Assembly: GCA_949289455.1 (NCBI GenBank)
Contig: CASEOA010000076.1
Location: 1 to 49,193, forward strand
DNA: 49,193 bases
Direction of reading: 5' to 3'
From: an uncultured Eubacteriales bacterium
GTDB taxonomy: Bacteria; Bacillota; Clostridia; Oscillospirales; Oscillospiraceae
Both the position numbers and the translations under genes were made by a program. A model generated the notes under the pieces. It made no database searches. It had not been told where the DNA came from and saw only the letters and a program-made list of their open reading frames with translations. Shown one piece after another: positions 1 through 7,080 of the stretch. Each line of letters begins with the position of its first letter. The stretch's first letter is position 1.

Positions 1-59
1 CTCGAATCTGTGACCCCTTGCGTGTGAAGCAAGTGCTCTACCGGCTGAGCTACGCCTCC
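1..59 (-). tRNA. tRNA-Val (CAC), 3' part cut off by window edge
   Basis: Read on the minus strand, the segment begins with acceptor strand GGAGGCG, U8/A9 and a D-arm, then the anticodon stem CTTGC/GCAAG enclosing loop TTCACAC. The anticodon is therefore CAC (Val). The T-loop is only partly present because the window starts inside the gene. It is the third gene of the Met-Glu-Val cluster transcribed from the promoter at 312-340. Confidence 0.93.
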
Positions 60-63
60 ATAT

Positions 64-138
64 TGGTGACCCGTACGAGACTCGAACTCGTGTTACCGCC
101 GTGAAAGGGCGGTGTCTTAACCACTTGACCAACGGGCC
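64..138 (-). tRNA. tRNA-Glu (UUC)
   Basis: Minus-strand cloverleaf with acceptor GGCCCGT pairing with ACGGGTC, anticodon stem CCGCC/GGCGG around loop CTTTCAC (anticodon TTC), T-loop TTCGAGT and an encoded CCA end (64-66). It lies four bases upstream of tRNA-Val, in the same cluster. Confidence 0.95.
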
Positions 139-171
139 ATGCTGCCAAGCGGCCGGTACCGGAAGGGGTGT

Positions 172-201
172 CCCAAAAGACGGCGCCAGCCGTCTTTTGG
201 G
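172..201. other. 13-bp perfect hairpin between tRNA-Met and tRNA-Glu
   Basis: Arms 172-184 and 189-201 are perfectly complementary (CCCAAAAGACGGC with its complement) and are separated by four bases. No T-run follows on the minus (transcribed) strand. A processing or spacer structure inside the tRNA precursor is therefore more likely than a terminator, but this is inference. Confidence 0.6.
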
Positions 202-204
202 TCA

Positions 205-281
205 TGGTAGCGGCACCTGGATTTGAACCGGGGACACTACGGGTATGAACCGTATGCTCTAGCCAACTGAGCTATGCCGCC
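205..281 (-). tRNA. tRNA-Met (CAU)
   Basis: Minus-strand cloverleaf of 77 nt with acceptor GGCGGCA/TGCCGCT, D-arm GCTC..GAGC, anticodon stem TACGG/CCGTA around loop TTCATAC (anticodon CAT), T-loop TTTGAAT and encoded CCA (205-207). The 1-72 pair is G-U, not the C-A mismatch of initiator tRNA, so it is probably elongator Met. A tRNA-Ile2 with modified CAU cannot be excluded by eye. Confidence 0.93.
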
Positions 282-311
282 GTTTTTACCCGGATGAACA
301 GGGCAAGAGAT

Positions 312-340
312 AGTATAGCCGAAGGCTCCCCATTTGTCAA
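312..340 (-). promoter_or_regulatory. Sigma-A promoter of the tRNA-Met-Glu-Val cluster
   Basis: On the minus strand, TTGACA (335-340), a 17-nt spacer and TATACT (312-317) lie about 30 nt upstream of tRNA-Met. The match to the vegetative consensus is near perfect. Confidence 0.85.
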
Positions 341-416
341 CAGGTTTCTCAAAAAAATTTGAAAAAATTTTTGACCCGTCCCGGGGGCGGTTGACGATCC
401 CAGGGGCGATTTGTCC

Positions 417-443
417 GTAGGGCCGCCATATATGGCGGCCGCC
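417..443 (+). repeat. Intergenic hairpin repeat A, copy 1 (divergent)
   Basis: GTAGGGCCGCC followed by a perfect 20-bp palindrome centred on ATAT (421-440). It resembles the other GTAGGGGCGG..CCGCCC elements of the window but is diverged at its core. Confidence 0.6.
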
Positions 444-467
444 GTGACGGGGCGGGAAACGAAACGC

Positions 468-492
468 CGGGCGGATGATATCCGCCCCTACG
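468..492 (-). repeat. Intergenic hairpin repeat A, copy 2
   Basis: CGGGCGGATGATATCCGCC followed by CCTACG. It has the same sequence as copy 7 at 17608-17632 and nearly that of copy 5. It lies downstream of the response-regulator gene. Confidence 0.8.
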
Positions 493-546
493 CGCACGGC
501 TCAGATTTCATCCGCGGGGGCCGGACACCGGCCGGCCCTCCCCCGC

Positions 547-1239
547 TCACTCAATCTTATACCCCACGCCCCACACGGTCTTGATGAATCGGGGATTCCG
601 GGAGGGCTCCCCCATTTTTTCCCGCAGGCGGCGGATATGTACCATGACGGTGTTGTTCCGGTCCAGGTACTTTTCCCCCCACACGGTCTCGAACAGCCGC
701 TCGGCGGAGATGACCTGCCCCCGGTTTTCCGAGAGCATCCACAGGATGTCAAACTCGATGGGGGTAAGGCTGAGCTCCTTGTCATACAGGGTACACTCAT
801 GGGTGGCCCGGTTGATGACCAGGCCGTTGAAGTCCAGGATGTCCCGGCTCTCCCCCTTGTCGGCCTCGTTGTACCGGGTGTACCGCCGCAGCTGGGCCTT
901 CACCCGGGCCATCAGCTCCAGGGGGTTGAAGGGCTTGGTGATATAGTCGTCCGCCCCGATGGTCAATCCGGTGATCTTGTCCATGTCCCCCGTCTTGGCG
1001 GTGAGCATGAGCACAGGGAAGTGGTGCTCCCGCCGGATCTCTCCGCAGAGGGTGAAGCCGCTGATGTCGGGGAGCATCACGTCCAGGATGGCCAGGTCCA
1101 CCGGCTTGCTCTTCACCACGCCCAGGGCCTCTCTGCCGCTGTTGCATTTGTAGACGGTGCACCCCTCGCTTTGCAGGTAGACCTCCACCAGGTCGGCAAT
1201 CTCGGGCTCGTCGTCCACCACCAGGATCTTGGCGTCCAC
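547..1239 (-). CDS. OmpR/PhoB-family response regulator, VanR-like
   Basis: DNA-binding response regulator of 230 residues. The receiver domain (about 1-118) has the acidic pair D9/D10, phospho-acceptor D53 in LDVMLP, T80 and K102, and is followed by a winged-helix DNA-binding domain (about 130-229) ending in KTVWGVGYKIE. It starts at GTG 1239, with AAAGGAGGG just upstream. It is divergent from the VanS-like kinase at 1414, its presumed partner. VanR-like proteins control envelope or antibiotic responses in Firmicutes. No van ligase genes are near, so its regulon is unknown and the VanR label only means subfamily resemblance. Confidence 0.9.
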   Translation of the reverse strand: MDAKILVVDDEPEIADLVEVYLQSEGCTVYKCNSGREALGVVKSKPVDLAILDVMLPDISGFTLCGEIRREHHFPVLMLTAKTGDMDKITGLTIGADDYITKPFNPLELMARVKAQLRRYTRYNEADKGESRDILDFNGLVINRATHECTLYDKELSLTPIEFDILWMLSENRGQVISAERLFETVWGEKYLDRNNTVMVHIRRLREKMGEPSRNPRFIKTVWGVGYKIE

Positions 1240-1264
1240 GGCGCTCCCTCCTTTCTCTGCTGAA

Positions 1265-1294
1265 ATTATACCGGCCTGTCCCCATTCCCGTCAA
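1265..1294 (-). promoter_or_regulatory. Promoter of the response-regulator gene
   Basis: Minus-strand TTGACG (1289-1294), an 18-nt spacer and TATAAT (1265-1270), 26 nt upstream of the GTG start. Confidence 0.75.
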
Positions 1295-1346
1295 GGGCGG
1301 GGGGAAAACGTAATAAAATCATAATATGTAGGCCATATTCCCAGGG

Positions 1347-1375
1347 ATGACTTTTCCACAATCCGGTGGTACAAT
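1347..1375 (+). promoter_or_regulatory. Probable promoter of the sensor kinase operon
   Basis: ATGACT (1347-1352), 17 nt and TACAAT (1370-1375). The -35 matches only 4 of 6 consensus bases. It lies 38 nt upstream of the kinase start in the divergent intergenic region, where the response regulator could act. Confidence 0.5.
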
Positions 1376-1413
1376 GGGGAAAACAACCGGTCTGGTGCCG
1401 AAGGGGAGGGCCT

Positions 1414-2553
1414 ATGAAGGGGAAATACACCCGGCTAAAACTGAAAATGCTGCTGCTGGTGGTGGCAGGTACCCTTGTCGCCGGGACGGTGGGGCTGTTC
1501 CTGCTGGAGGTGGTGGTGGATGGGGTGCTCCAGGACCCCTTCGCCCGATTTTTCCTGTGGGCGGCCCAGACCCTCTTCGGCCAGAGCCTGGAGGACGCGG
1601 AGCTGCTCTACCAGACCGCCATCCGGGACAACAAGCAGGAGATCCTCACCCTATGCGTCATGGTGCTCATGCTGGTGGCCTTCTACCTGGCCATGGGCCG
1701 GTTCACCCGCTGGCTGGAGGAGGTGCGCTCGGCCACCCGCCGGGTGGTGGAGTCCAGCCAGGAGCCGGTGTCCCTCTCCCGGGAGCTGGCCCCCATCCAG
1801 AACGACCTGAACGTGATCCGGGCCCAGCTGGCCGCCCGGGAGCGGTCGGTGCGGCAGGCCGAGCAGCGCCGGGGGGACCTGGTGGCCTTCCTGGCCCACG
1901 ACCTGAAAACCCCCCTCACCTCGGTGGTGGGCTATCTCACCCTGCTCAACGACGGGGCGGAGCTGGACCCGGAGCGCCGGGCCAAGTTCACCGGCATCGC
2001 CCTGGACAAGGCCCTCCGGCTGGAGGAGCTGCTGGGGGAGTTTTTCGACATCACCAAAATGGACCTGGACGGGGGCCTGGAGGAAAAGGTGCCCATCCAG
2101 CTATCCATGCTGCTGGCCCAGCTGGCCGACGAATTTTATCCCCAGTTCACCGAAAAGAATCTGGTGTGCGTCCCGGACATCCAGCCCCATCTGGTGGTCC
2201 GGGGGGACCCGGACAAGCTGGCCCGGGTGTTTGACAACGTGCTGCGCAACGCCGTCAGCTATTCCATCCCCGGGGGCCAGGTGGACGTGATGGCCCGGGC
2301 GGTGGGCAGCCAGGCGGAGATCACCATCCGGGACCAGGGCCTGGAGATCCCCGAGGGGGAGCTGGCCCACATCTTTGAAAAGTTCTACCGTCTGGACGCC
2401 GCCCGGTCCTCCAGCACCGGCGGGGCGGGGCTGGGCCTGGCCATCGCCAAGGAGATCGTGGAGCGCCACGGCGGGGCCATCCGGTGCGAGAGCAACGGCC
2501 AGCTCACCAGCTTCATCATTTCCCTGCCTCTGTACAAGGGGGGGAAGAAATGA
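1414..2553 (+). CDS. Sensor histidine kinase, VanS-like
   Basis: Membrane sensor kinase of 379 residues that should phosphorylate the divergent response regulator. It has two N-terminal membrane segments (about 11-34 and 73-95) flanking a short extracellular stretch of some 40 residues, then a linker. The H-box is AHDLKTPLTS with the phospho-histidine at H162, followed by the N-box (DNVLRNAVSYS), an F-box region (FEKFYR) and the G2 box GGAGLGLAIAKE. The H-box region closely matches the VanS type. The start at 1414 has AAGGGGAGGG just upstream; earlier in-frame starts lack a ribosome binding site. The stop overlaps the next start (ATGA), so it is translationally coupled to the GNAT gene. Confidence 0.9.
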   Translation: MKGKYTRLKLKMLLLVVAGTLVAGTVGLFLLEVVVDGVLQDPFARFFLWAAQTLFGQSLEDAELLYQTAIRDNKQEILTLCVMVLMLVAFYLAMGRFTRWLEEVRSATRRVVESSQEPVSLSRELAPIQNDLNVIRAQLAARERSVRQAEQRRGDLVAFLAHDLKTPLTSVVGYLTLLNDGAELDPERRAKFTGIALDKALRLEELLGEFFDITKMDLDGGLEEKVPIQLSMLLAQLADEFYPQFTEKNLVCVPDIQPHLVVRGDPDKLARVFDNVLRNAVSYSIPGGQVDVMARAVGSQAEITIRDQGLEIPEGELAHIFEKFYRLDAARSSSTGGAGLGLAIAKEIVERHGGAIRCESNGQLTSFIISLPLYKGGKK

Positions 2554-3254
2554 GCTGGAAAGACAAGGTTCTGGCCCGGCTGGGGGAAAACCGGCTGCTC
2601 TATCTGGACATGCTGGAGGTCCTCCGCCGGGGCACCGCCCAGGTGGCGTGGGCGGGGGAGGACGGGGTGCTGCTCTACGATCCCCCCAGCGAGGTGTGGT
2701 TTGTGGACGCCCGCACCTCCGCCGCCCTGGAGGAGATGCTCCCCCGGATGGAGGGGTGCACCATCCTCACCGGCCATCAGCTGTGGTACAAGGACAGGCT
2801 GGCCGCCCACTTTGGCTTTCAGACGGAGCAGATCTGCTACCAGTCGGCCTGGCTGGAGGGGGAGCCCCCCGCCCCAAGCCCCTTCGGGGGGACGCTGCGG
2901 CGGTTGGACCTGAGCTGGGCCCCCTGGGCGGAGGAACATTACAGCCACTCCTTCGGGGGCCTGCCCTATATGGAGGACGCTATCCGCCGGGGGATGCTGG
3001 GGGCCTTTGTGGCGGGGGAGCCCGCCGGATTTGTGGGCACCCATGTGGAGGGCTCCATCGGCATGCTGGAGGTGCTGCCCCCCTTCCGCCGCCAAGGGGT
3101 GGGGGAGGCCCTGCTCCGGGGGATGGTGGCCCTCTGCCTGGCGGAGGGGAAGCACCCCTATGGGCAGGTCTTTGCCGACAACCTCCCCTCCCTGGCCCTT
3201 CAGCGCCGGGTGGGCATGGCCCTGTCCCGGGAACTGCTGTTCTGGCTGTTCTGA
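2550..3254 (+). CDS. GNAT-family N-acetyltransferase
   Basis: Protein of 234 residues whose C-terminal half carries a GNAT fold. The acetyl-CoA loop is seen at about 187-198 (PPFRRQGVGEALL), and the chain ends with the usual NLPSLALQRRVGM helix. The N-terminal 110 residues are not recognisable. The substrate is unknown; small molecules, antibiotics and protein N-termini are all possible for the family. The ATG overlaps the kinase stop by four bases, so this is the second gene of a kinase-GNAT-rlmA operon, which suggests co-regulation by the two-component system. Confidence 0.8.
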   Translation: MSWKDKVLARLGENRLLYLDMLEVLRRGTAQVAWAGEDGVLLYDPPSEVWFVDARTSAALEEMLPRMEGCTILTGHQLWYKDRLAAHFGFQTEQICYQSAWLEGEPPAPSPFGGTLRRLDLSWAPWAEEHYSHSFGGLPYMEDAIRRGMLGAFVAGEPAGFVGTHVEGSIGMLEVLPPFRRQGVGEALLRGMVALCLAEGKHPYGQVFADNLPSLALQRRVGMALSRELLFWLF

Positions 3255-3282
3255 GCCAAGCGAGAGAAAAGGAGCAAATGGT

Positions 3283-4107
3283 ATGGAGAGCCTGTTTCGC
3301 TGCCCCGTCTGTGCCGCCCCCCTGACCCGGGGGGAGGGGGCTTACGTCTGTCCCAACCGGCACAGCTTTGATATTGCCAGGGAGGGGTATGTCCACCTCC
3401 TCCCCGCCAACCAGAAGCACTCCAAGGCCCCGGGGGACGACAAGGAGATGGCCGCCGCCCGGAACCGGTTTTTATCCGGGGGGTATTACGGCCACCTCCG
3501 AGCCGCCCTGGAGGAGCTGGCCCTGGCCTATGCCGGGGAGGCCCCCACGGTGGTGGACTCGGGCTGCGGCGAGGGGTACTATACCGCCGGGCTCTATGAG
3601 GCCCTGTCCGCCGCCGGCCGTCCCACGGCCATGGCGGGGGTGGACATCTCCAAGTTCTGCCTGCGCTGGGCGGCCAAACGGGCCCGGCAGGTGGAGTTTG
3701 CCGTGGCCTCGGCCTACCACCTGCCGGTGGCCGACGGCAGGGCAAGCCTGTTGGTGAACTGCTTTTCTCCCCTGGCGGCGGAGGAATTTTGCCGGGTGCT
3801 GGCCCCCGGCGGGGTGTTCCTCTACGTGGTGCCCGCCCCCGACCACCTGTGGGAGCTGAAAGAGGTGCTGTACGACAAGCCCTACCGCAACCCGGAGGAG
3901 GCCATCCCCTACCAGGGGTTTGCCTATCTGGACATTGTGAAGGCCGAGCGGGACATCACCGTGACCGGCCAGTCCCTGACTGACCTGTTCCGCATGACCC
4001 CCTATTACTGGAAAACCCCCAGGGAGGGGAGTGCCCGGCTGGCGGAGCTGGATACCCTTACCACCCGGGCCGCCTTCCGCATCCACGTGTTCCGCCGGGA
4101 GGGGTAG
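3283..4107 (+). CDS. rlmA: 23S rRNA (guanine-N1) methyltransferase, RlmA family
   Basis: SAM-dependent methyltransferase of 274 residues. An N-terminal zinc-binding module with C7, C10, C23 and H27 (CPVC..VCPNRHSFD) is diagnostic of RlmA/TlrB enzymes, which methylate G745 or G748 in helix 35 of 23S rRNA. The SAM motif DSGCGEGYYTAGL lies at about 87-99, and the RlmA signature HSKAPGDDKEM follows the zinc module. The start at 3283 has AAAAGGAGC eight bases upstream; another ATG at 3278 is out of frame. Type II members (TlrB) give tylosin resistance. Which type this is cannot be decided by eye. Confidence 0.88.
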   Translation: MESLFRCPVCAAPLTRGEGAYVCPNRHSFDIAREGYVHLLPANQKHSKAPGDDKEMAAARNRFLSGGYYGHLRAALEELALAYAGEAPTVVDSGCGEGYYTAGLYEALSAAGRPTAMAGVDISKFCLRWAAKRARQVEFAVASAYHLPVADGRASLLVNCFSPLAAEEFCRVLAPGGVFLYVVPAPDHLWELKEVLYDKPYRNPEEAIPYQGFAYLDIVKAERDITVTGQSLTDLFRMTPYYWKTPREGSARLAELDTLTTRAAFRIHVFRREG

Positions 4108-4139
4108 GCGCGCACCTGCGGACAAAAACGCAGCGGTAT

Positions 4140-4163
4140 GTAGGGGCGGCCTGTGGCCGCCCG
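4140..4163 (+). repeat. Intergenic hairpin repeat A, copy 3
   Basis: GTAGGGGCGGCC, then TGT, then GGCCGCCCG. It lies between rlmA and its terminator. The core matches copy 6 at 17429-17452. Confidence 0.8.
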
Positions 4164-4171
4164 TTCTCCTG

Positions 4172-4217
4172 GACAACACAAAAGCCTGCCGCGTCTGCGG
4201 CAGGCTTTTGTGTTGTC
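4172..4217. terminator. Bidirectional terminator between rlmA and lepB
   Basis: A perfect 21-bp stem (4172-4192 with 4197-4217) closes a GTCT loop, with AAAA/TTTT tracts inside the stem. It sits between convergent genes and overlaps the lepB stop codon. Confidence 0.85.
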
Positions 4218-4827
4218 AATTTGTGGTCATACCGTGGGCCACGGCTCCAAAATTCTGGAAGGGCAGCAGCACCCACAGGGCCCGGCCCAGCACATACCGC
4301 TCGTCCACCGTGGCCAGGGTCACGTCCCGGCTGTCGGAGGAGTGGTTGCGGTTATCTCCCATGACGAAGATGGACCCCTCGGGTACGTCCACCGAGGTCA
4401 GGTTTTCGTAGTAGGGCTCCCGCATGATCTCGCTGGTGTTGATGTAGGGCTCGCTGAGCACCTGGCCGTCCACCGACACGGTGCCGGCGTTGTAGTCGAT
4501 CTCCACGTGTTGGCCCCCCACGGCGATAACCCGCTTGACGATGGGGCCGTCGGCGACGTCAAACTCCTTGGTGAGCACCACCACGTCCCCCTGTTTGGGG
4601 GTATAGCCGATGCTCTGGAGGAGCAGCATGTCCCCGTGGTGGAGGGTGGGGTACATGGAGTCCCCGTCCACCCCGATGATGCGGCCGATGAAGGTAAAGA
4701 TAAGAATGAGGGCCACCAGCACCATCACCAGGGCTTGCAGCCAGAAATACAGGTCTACCTTGAGGGCGTCCCGGCCGGTCAGCTCCGGCTCCTTGGCCTG
4801 TTCTTTTGCCAATCTGATCAGCTCCAT
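4216..4827 (-). CDS. lepB: Signal peptidase I
   Basis: Type I signal peptidase of 203 residues that removes signal peptides outside the membrane. It has one N-terminal membrane anchor (about 30-52), then box B with catalytic serine S57 (DGDSMYP) and box D with catalytic lysine K98 (VKRVIAVGG). Box E (GDNRNHSSDSR) is also present. I chose the ATG at 4827 rather than 4857 because a consensus promoter lies between them, so the longer form would start upstream of its own transcript. Expressed from this start, the leader is only about 12 nt and lacks a clear Shine-Dalgarno sequence. Confidence 0.92.
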   Translation of the reverse strand: MELIRLAKEQAKEPELTGRDALKVDLYFWLQALVMVLVALILIFTFIGRIIGVDGDSMYPTLHHGDMLLLQSIGYTPKQGDVVVLTKEFDVADGPIVKRVIAVGGQHVEIDYNAGTVSVDGQVLSEPYINTSEIMREPYYENLTSVDVPEGSIFVMGDNRNHSSDSRDVTLATVDERYVLGRALWVLLPFQNFGAVAHGMTTN

Positions 4828-4845
4828 ACCGTTGGAATAGCAAAC

Positions 4846-4874
4846 ATTATACCCCATTTGGCCGGGGAATGCAA
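4846..4874 (-). promoter_or_regulatory. Promoter of lepB
   Basis: Minus-strand TTGCAT (4869-4874), exactly 17 nt, and TATAAT (4846-4851). The -35 abuts the stop codon of the upstream yhaN-like gene. The predicted start of transcription is near 4839. Confidence 0.75.
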
Positions 4875-4875
4875 G

Positions 4876-7080
4876 CTATTGGGCGGCCAGCCAGGCGGCT
4901 TCCCGGCTGTGGCAGGTAAACAGCAGGATCTGCCGATCCTTCCCCAGCTCTGCCAGGGTCTCCAGGGCCAGGGCCATCCGGCTGTCGTCGAAGTTGGCCA
5001 GGGCGTCGTCCAGCACCAGGGGGCAGGGCTCCTCTTCCGGCAGCACCAGCTGGCACACCGCCAGCCGCACCGCCAGATAGAGCTGATCCGCCGTCCCCTG
5101 GGACAGGGCCAGGGCCCGCCGGGGCTGGAGGCCGCCGGCCTCCTCCGCCAGGGCCTCAAACTGCCGGGTGAGGGAGACCGCGTCGTATTTCCCGCCGGTG
5201 AGTCTGGCCAGCAGCTCCCCGGCCCGCCGGTTGAGGGCGGGGGAGAACCGGGCCTGGAGCCCGGCGTGGGCGGTCTCCAGAGCGGCCAGAGCCTGCTCCA
5301 GGGCGGCGTGCTCCGCCCGGCGGCGGGCAAGCTCCTCGGTGAGGGCCTCCCGGCGGCTCTCCAGCTCCGCCGGGTCTCCCATGGTTTTCAGCTCCCCCAG
5401 GGCCATGGCCAGGCCGCTGCGCAGCCGGGAGAGCTCCGCCGCCCCGGTCTCCAGCCGTTTGGCGGTCTCGGCGGGATCGAACCGGGGCTCCACCCCGGGG
5501 TCGGCAAGCCCCTCCTGGGGGGCGGGCAGGCTGTGGGCCAGCTGCCTTGCCCCCTCCAGCCGCACCCGGGCGGTGGCCAGCCGCTCCTCCAGGCTCAGGG
5601 CCCGGGAGAGGGCGGCGGACACCCCAAAGGTGTCCTTCACCGTGGGGGCAAAGGGGCGCACCAGCTCCAGCAGGGCCTGGCGGGTGGTCTCGTCCCGGGC
5701 CGTGAGGGCGTCCAGGTCGGCCTGGGCGCTCTCCTTCTGCCGGGCGGCCTGCTCGGCCACCACCCTGGCCTCCCGGTAGGCGTTGGCCCGGGCCAGAATA
5801 TCCTGGGGGGTCTGGGCCCCGTAGCGCTCCAGCAGTTCCCGGGCCAGAGATGCGGCCCGCTTTTTTCGGAAAGCGGCGGCCACAAACAGGCACACGCCAA
5901 TCCCCACCAGCACACCGCAGGCCACACCCCCCATCCAGGGGGCGGGCAGCACCTCTGTAAAGGGCAGAACCAGCGATCCGGCGGCCAGCGCCAGAGCCGC
6001 GCCCCCCACCGCATACAGCCCGCCGCAGCGGGGGACCTCCCCCGCCGCCTGGGCGTCGTCACTGGCCTGTTCCCAGGCCTGGTCGGGGGTCATGCCGGGA
6101 AAGAGGGGGTCCTCCGCTCCGGCCGCCGCCTGTTGGGCGGCGGTGTCGGCCTCCGCCAGCCGGGCCTCGGCCTGCTTCCGGCTGGTGTGGAGGGCGTTGA
6201 GCTGGTTCAGCTCCCCCTGGGCCTGCTGGAGCACTTCCTTGTCCGGGGGGGTCCCGTACCGGTTGAGCTCAGCCTCCAGGGCCTCCACCTGTTCCGTGGC
6301 CTGGGCCAGGGCCGCCTGGCCCTCCTCCCACCGCTTCCGGCGGGCCTCCATGGCCCGGGCCAGATGGGCGTCCCGCTCGGCCTCCAGCAGCTTCTGCTCC
6401 CCCTGGAGCTTGTCCACCTCCCGCTTGGCCTCCTGGGCCAGCCGGAAGGCCTTGGCGTGGCGGCTCTCCAGCTCCGCCAGGGTGGCCAGCTCCCCCTCCA
6501 GCCTGGGGATCAGGCCGGTCTTGTTGTGCTTGCGGCGGTTGAGCCAGTCCCGCAGCCGCCGCTCCAGCGGGGAGTAGGACACGTCCTCCTCCCCGCTGGA
6601 GGCCAGGGCGGCAATGCGGGCCTCCAGGGCGGGGGCCCCGTCGATGGCGGCGCCCCCCTGGCCCACAAAGGCGGAGCGCTCAAAGACCTCCCGGGGCACG
6701 CCGGTGAGGAGTTCCCCCACCGTGTCCCCCGTCAGGCCGGGCACCGGCTCCCCGGTGCCGGTGTATACCGCCTCAAATTTGCCAAAGGGGGTGTTCCCTT
6801 TGGGGCCCCGGCGGAGGGTGATGGCCTGGCCCTTCCACTCCAGCTCCACCACCCCCTCCATGGGGGCGCCGGACCAGGGCTGGTAGCGGTTTTTCTCGGC
6901 GATGTAGTTCTGTTTGTCCCGCTCCTTGGTGTTGATGCCGTAGAGCATGGCCCGCAGGAAGGCGGCCCAGGTGGACTTGCCCCCCTCGTTGGGGGCCTGG
7001 ATGATGTTCAGGCCTTCCTTCAGGGTGAGCTCCCGGCGCTCCAGGCCCCCAAAGGTGGCTTTCATGGTTTTGATAATCAT
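4876..7080 (-). CDS. yhaN: SbcC/YhaN-like SMC-type ATPase
   Basis: Rad50/SbcC-class ATPase of 734 residues, presumed partner of the adjacent nuclease. The N-terminal half-site has Walker A with K35 (APNEGGKST). The C-terminal half-site has a signature-like LSQGTADQLYLAVRL and Walker B VLDDALANFD. Long charged coiled-coil stretches lie between. Two hydrophobic helices at about 350-405 interrupt the coil, as in membrane-bound YhaN proteins and unlike SbcC. It is shorter than typical SbcC (about 1000 or more). The ATG overlaps the stop of the nuclease gene by four bases, indicating translational coupling. The role in DNA double-strand-break processing is inferred from the family. Confidence 0.85.
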   Translation of the reverse strand: MIIKTMKATFGGLERRELTLKEGLNIIQAPNEGGKSTWAAFLRAMLYGINTKERDKQNYIAEKNRYQPWSGAPMEGVVELEWKGQAITLRRGPKGNTPFGKFEAVYTGTGEPVPGLTGDTVGELLTGVPREVFERSAFVGQGGAAIDGAPALEARIAALASSGEEDVSYSPLERRLRDWLNRRKHNKTGLIPRLEGELATLAELESRHAKAFRLAQEAKREVDKLQGEQKLLEAERDAHLARAMEARRKRWEEGQAALAQATEQVEALEAELNRYGTPPDKEVLQQAQGELNQLNALHTSRKQAEARLAEADTAAQQAAAGAEDPLFPGMTPDQAWEQASDDAQAAGEVPRCGGLYAVGGAALALAAGSLVLPFTEVLPAPWMGGVACGVLVGIGVCLFVAAAFRKKRAASLARELLERYGAQTPQDILARANAYREARVVAEQAARQKESAQADLDALTARDETTRQALLELVRPFAPTVKDTFGVSAALSRALSLEERLATARVRLEGARQLAHSLPAPQEGLADPGVEPRFDPAETAKRLETGAAELSRLRSGLAMALGELKTMGDPAELESRREALTEELARRRAEHAALEQALAALETAHAGLQARFSPALNRRAGELLARLTGGKYDAVSLTRQFEALAEEAGGLQPRRALALSQGTADQLYLAVRLAVCQLVLPEEEPCPLVLDDALANFDDSRMALALETLAELGKDRQILLFTCHSREAAWLAAQ

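Noticed and set aside
2980-3420. Minus-strand ORFs across the GNAT-rlmA junction
   Set aside because: Pro/Arg-rich shadow frames without start signals, opposite to genes with clear motifs.
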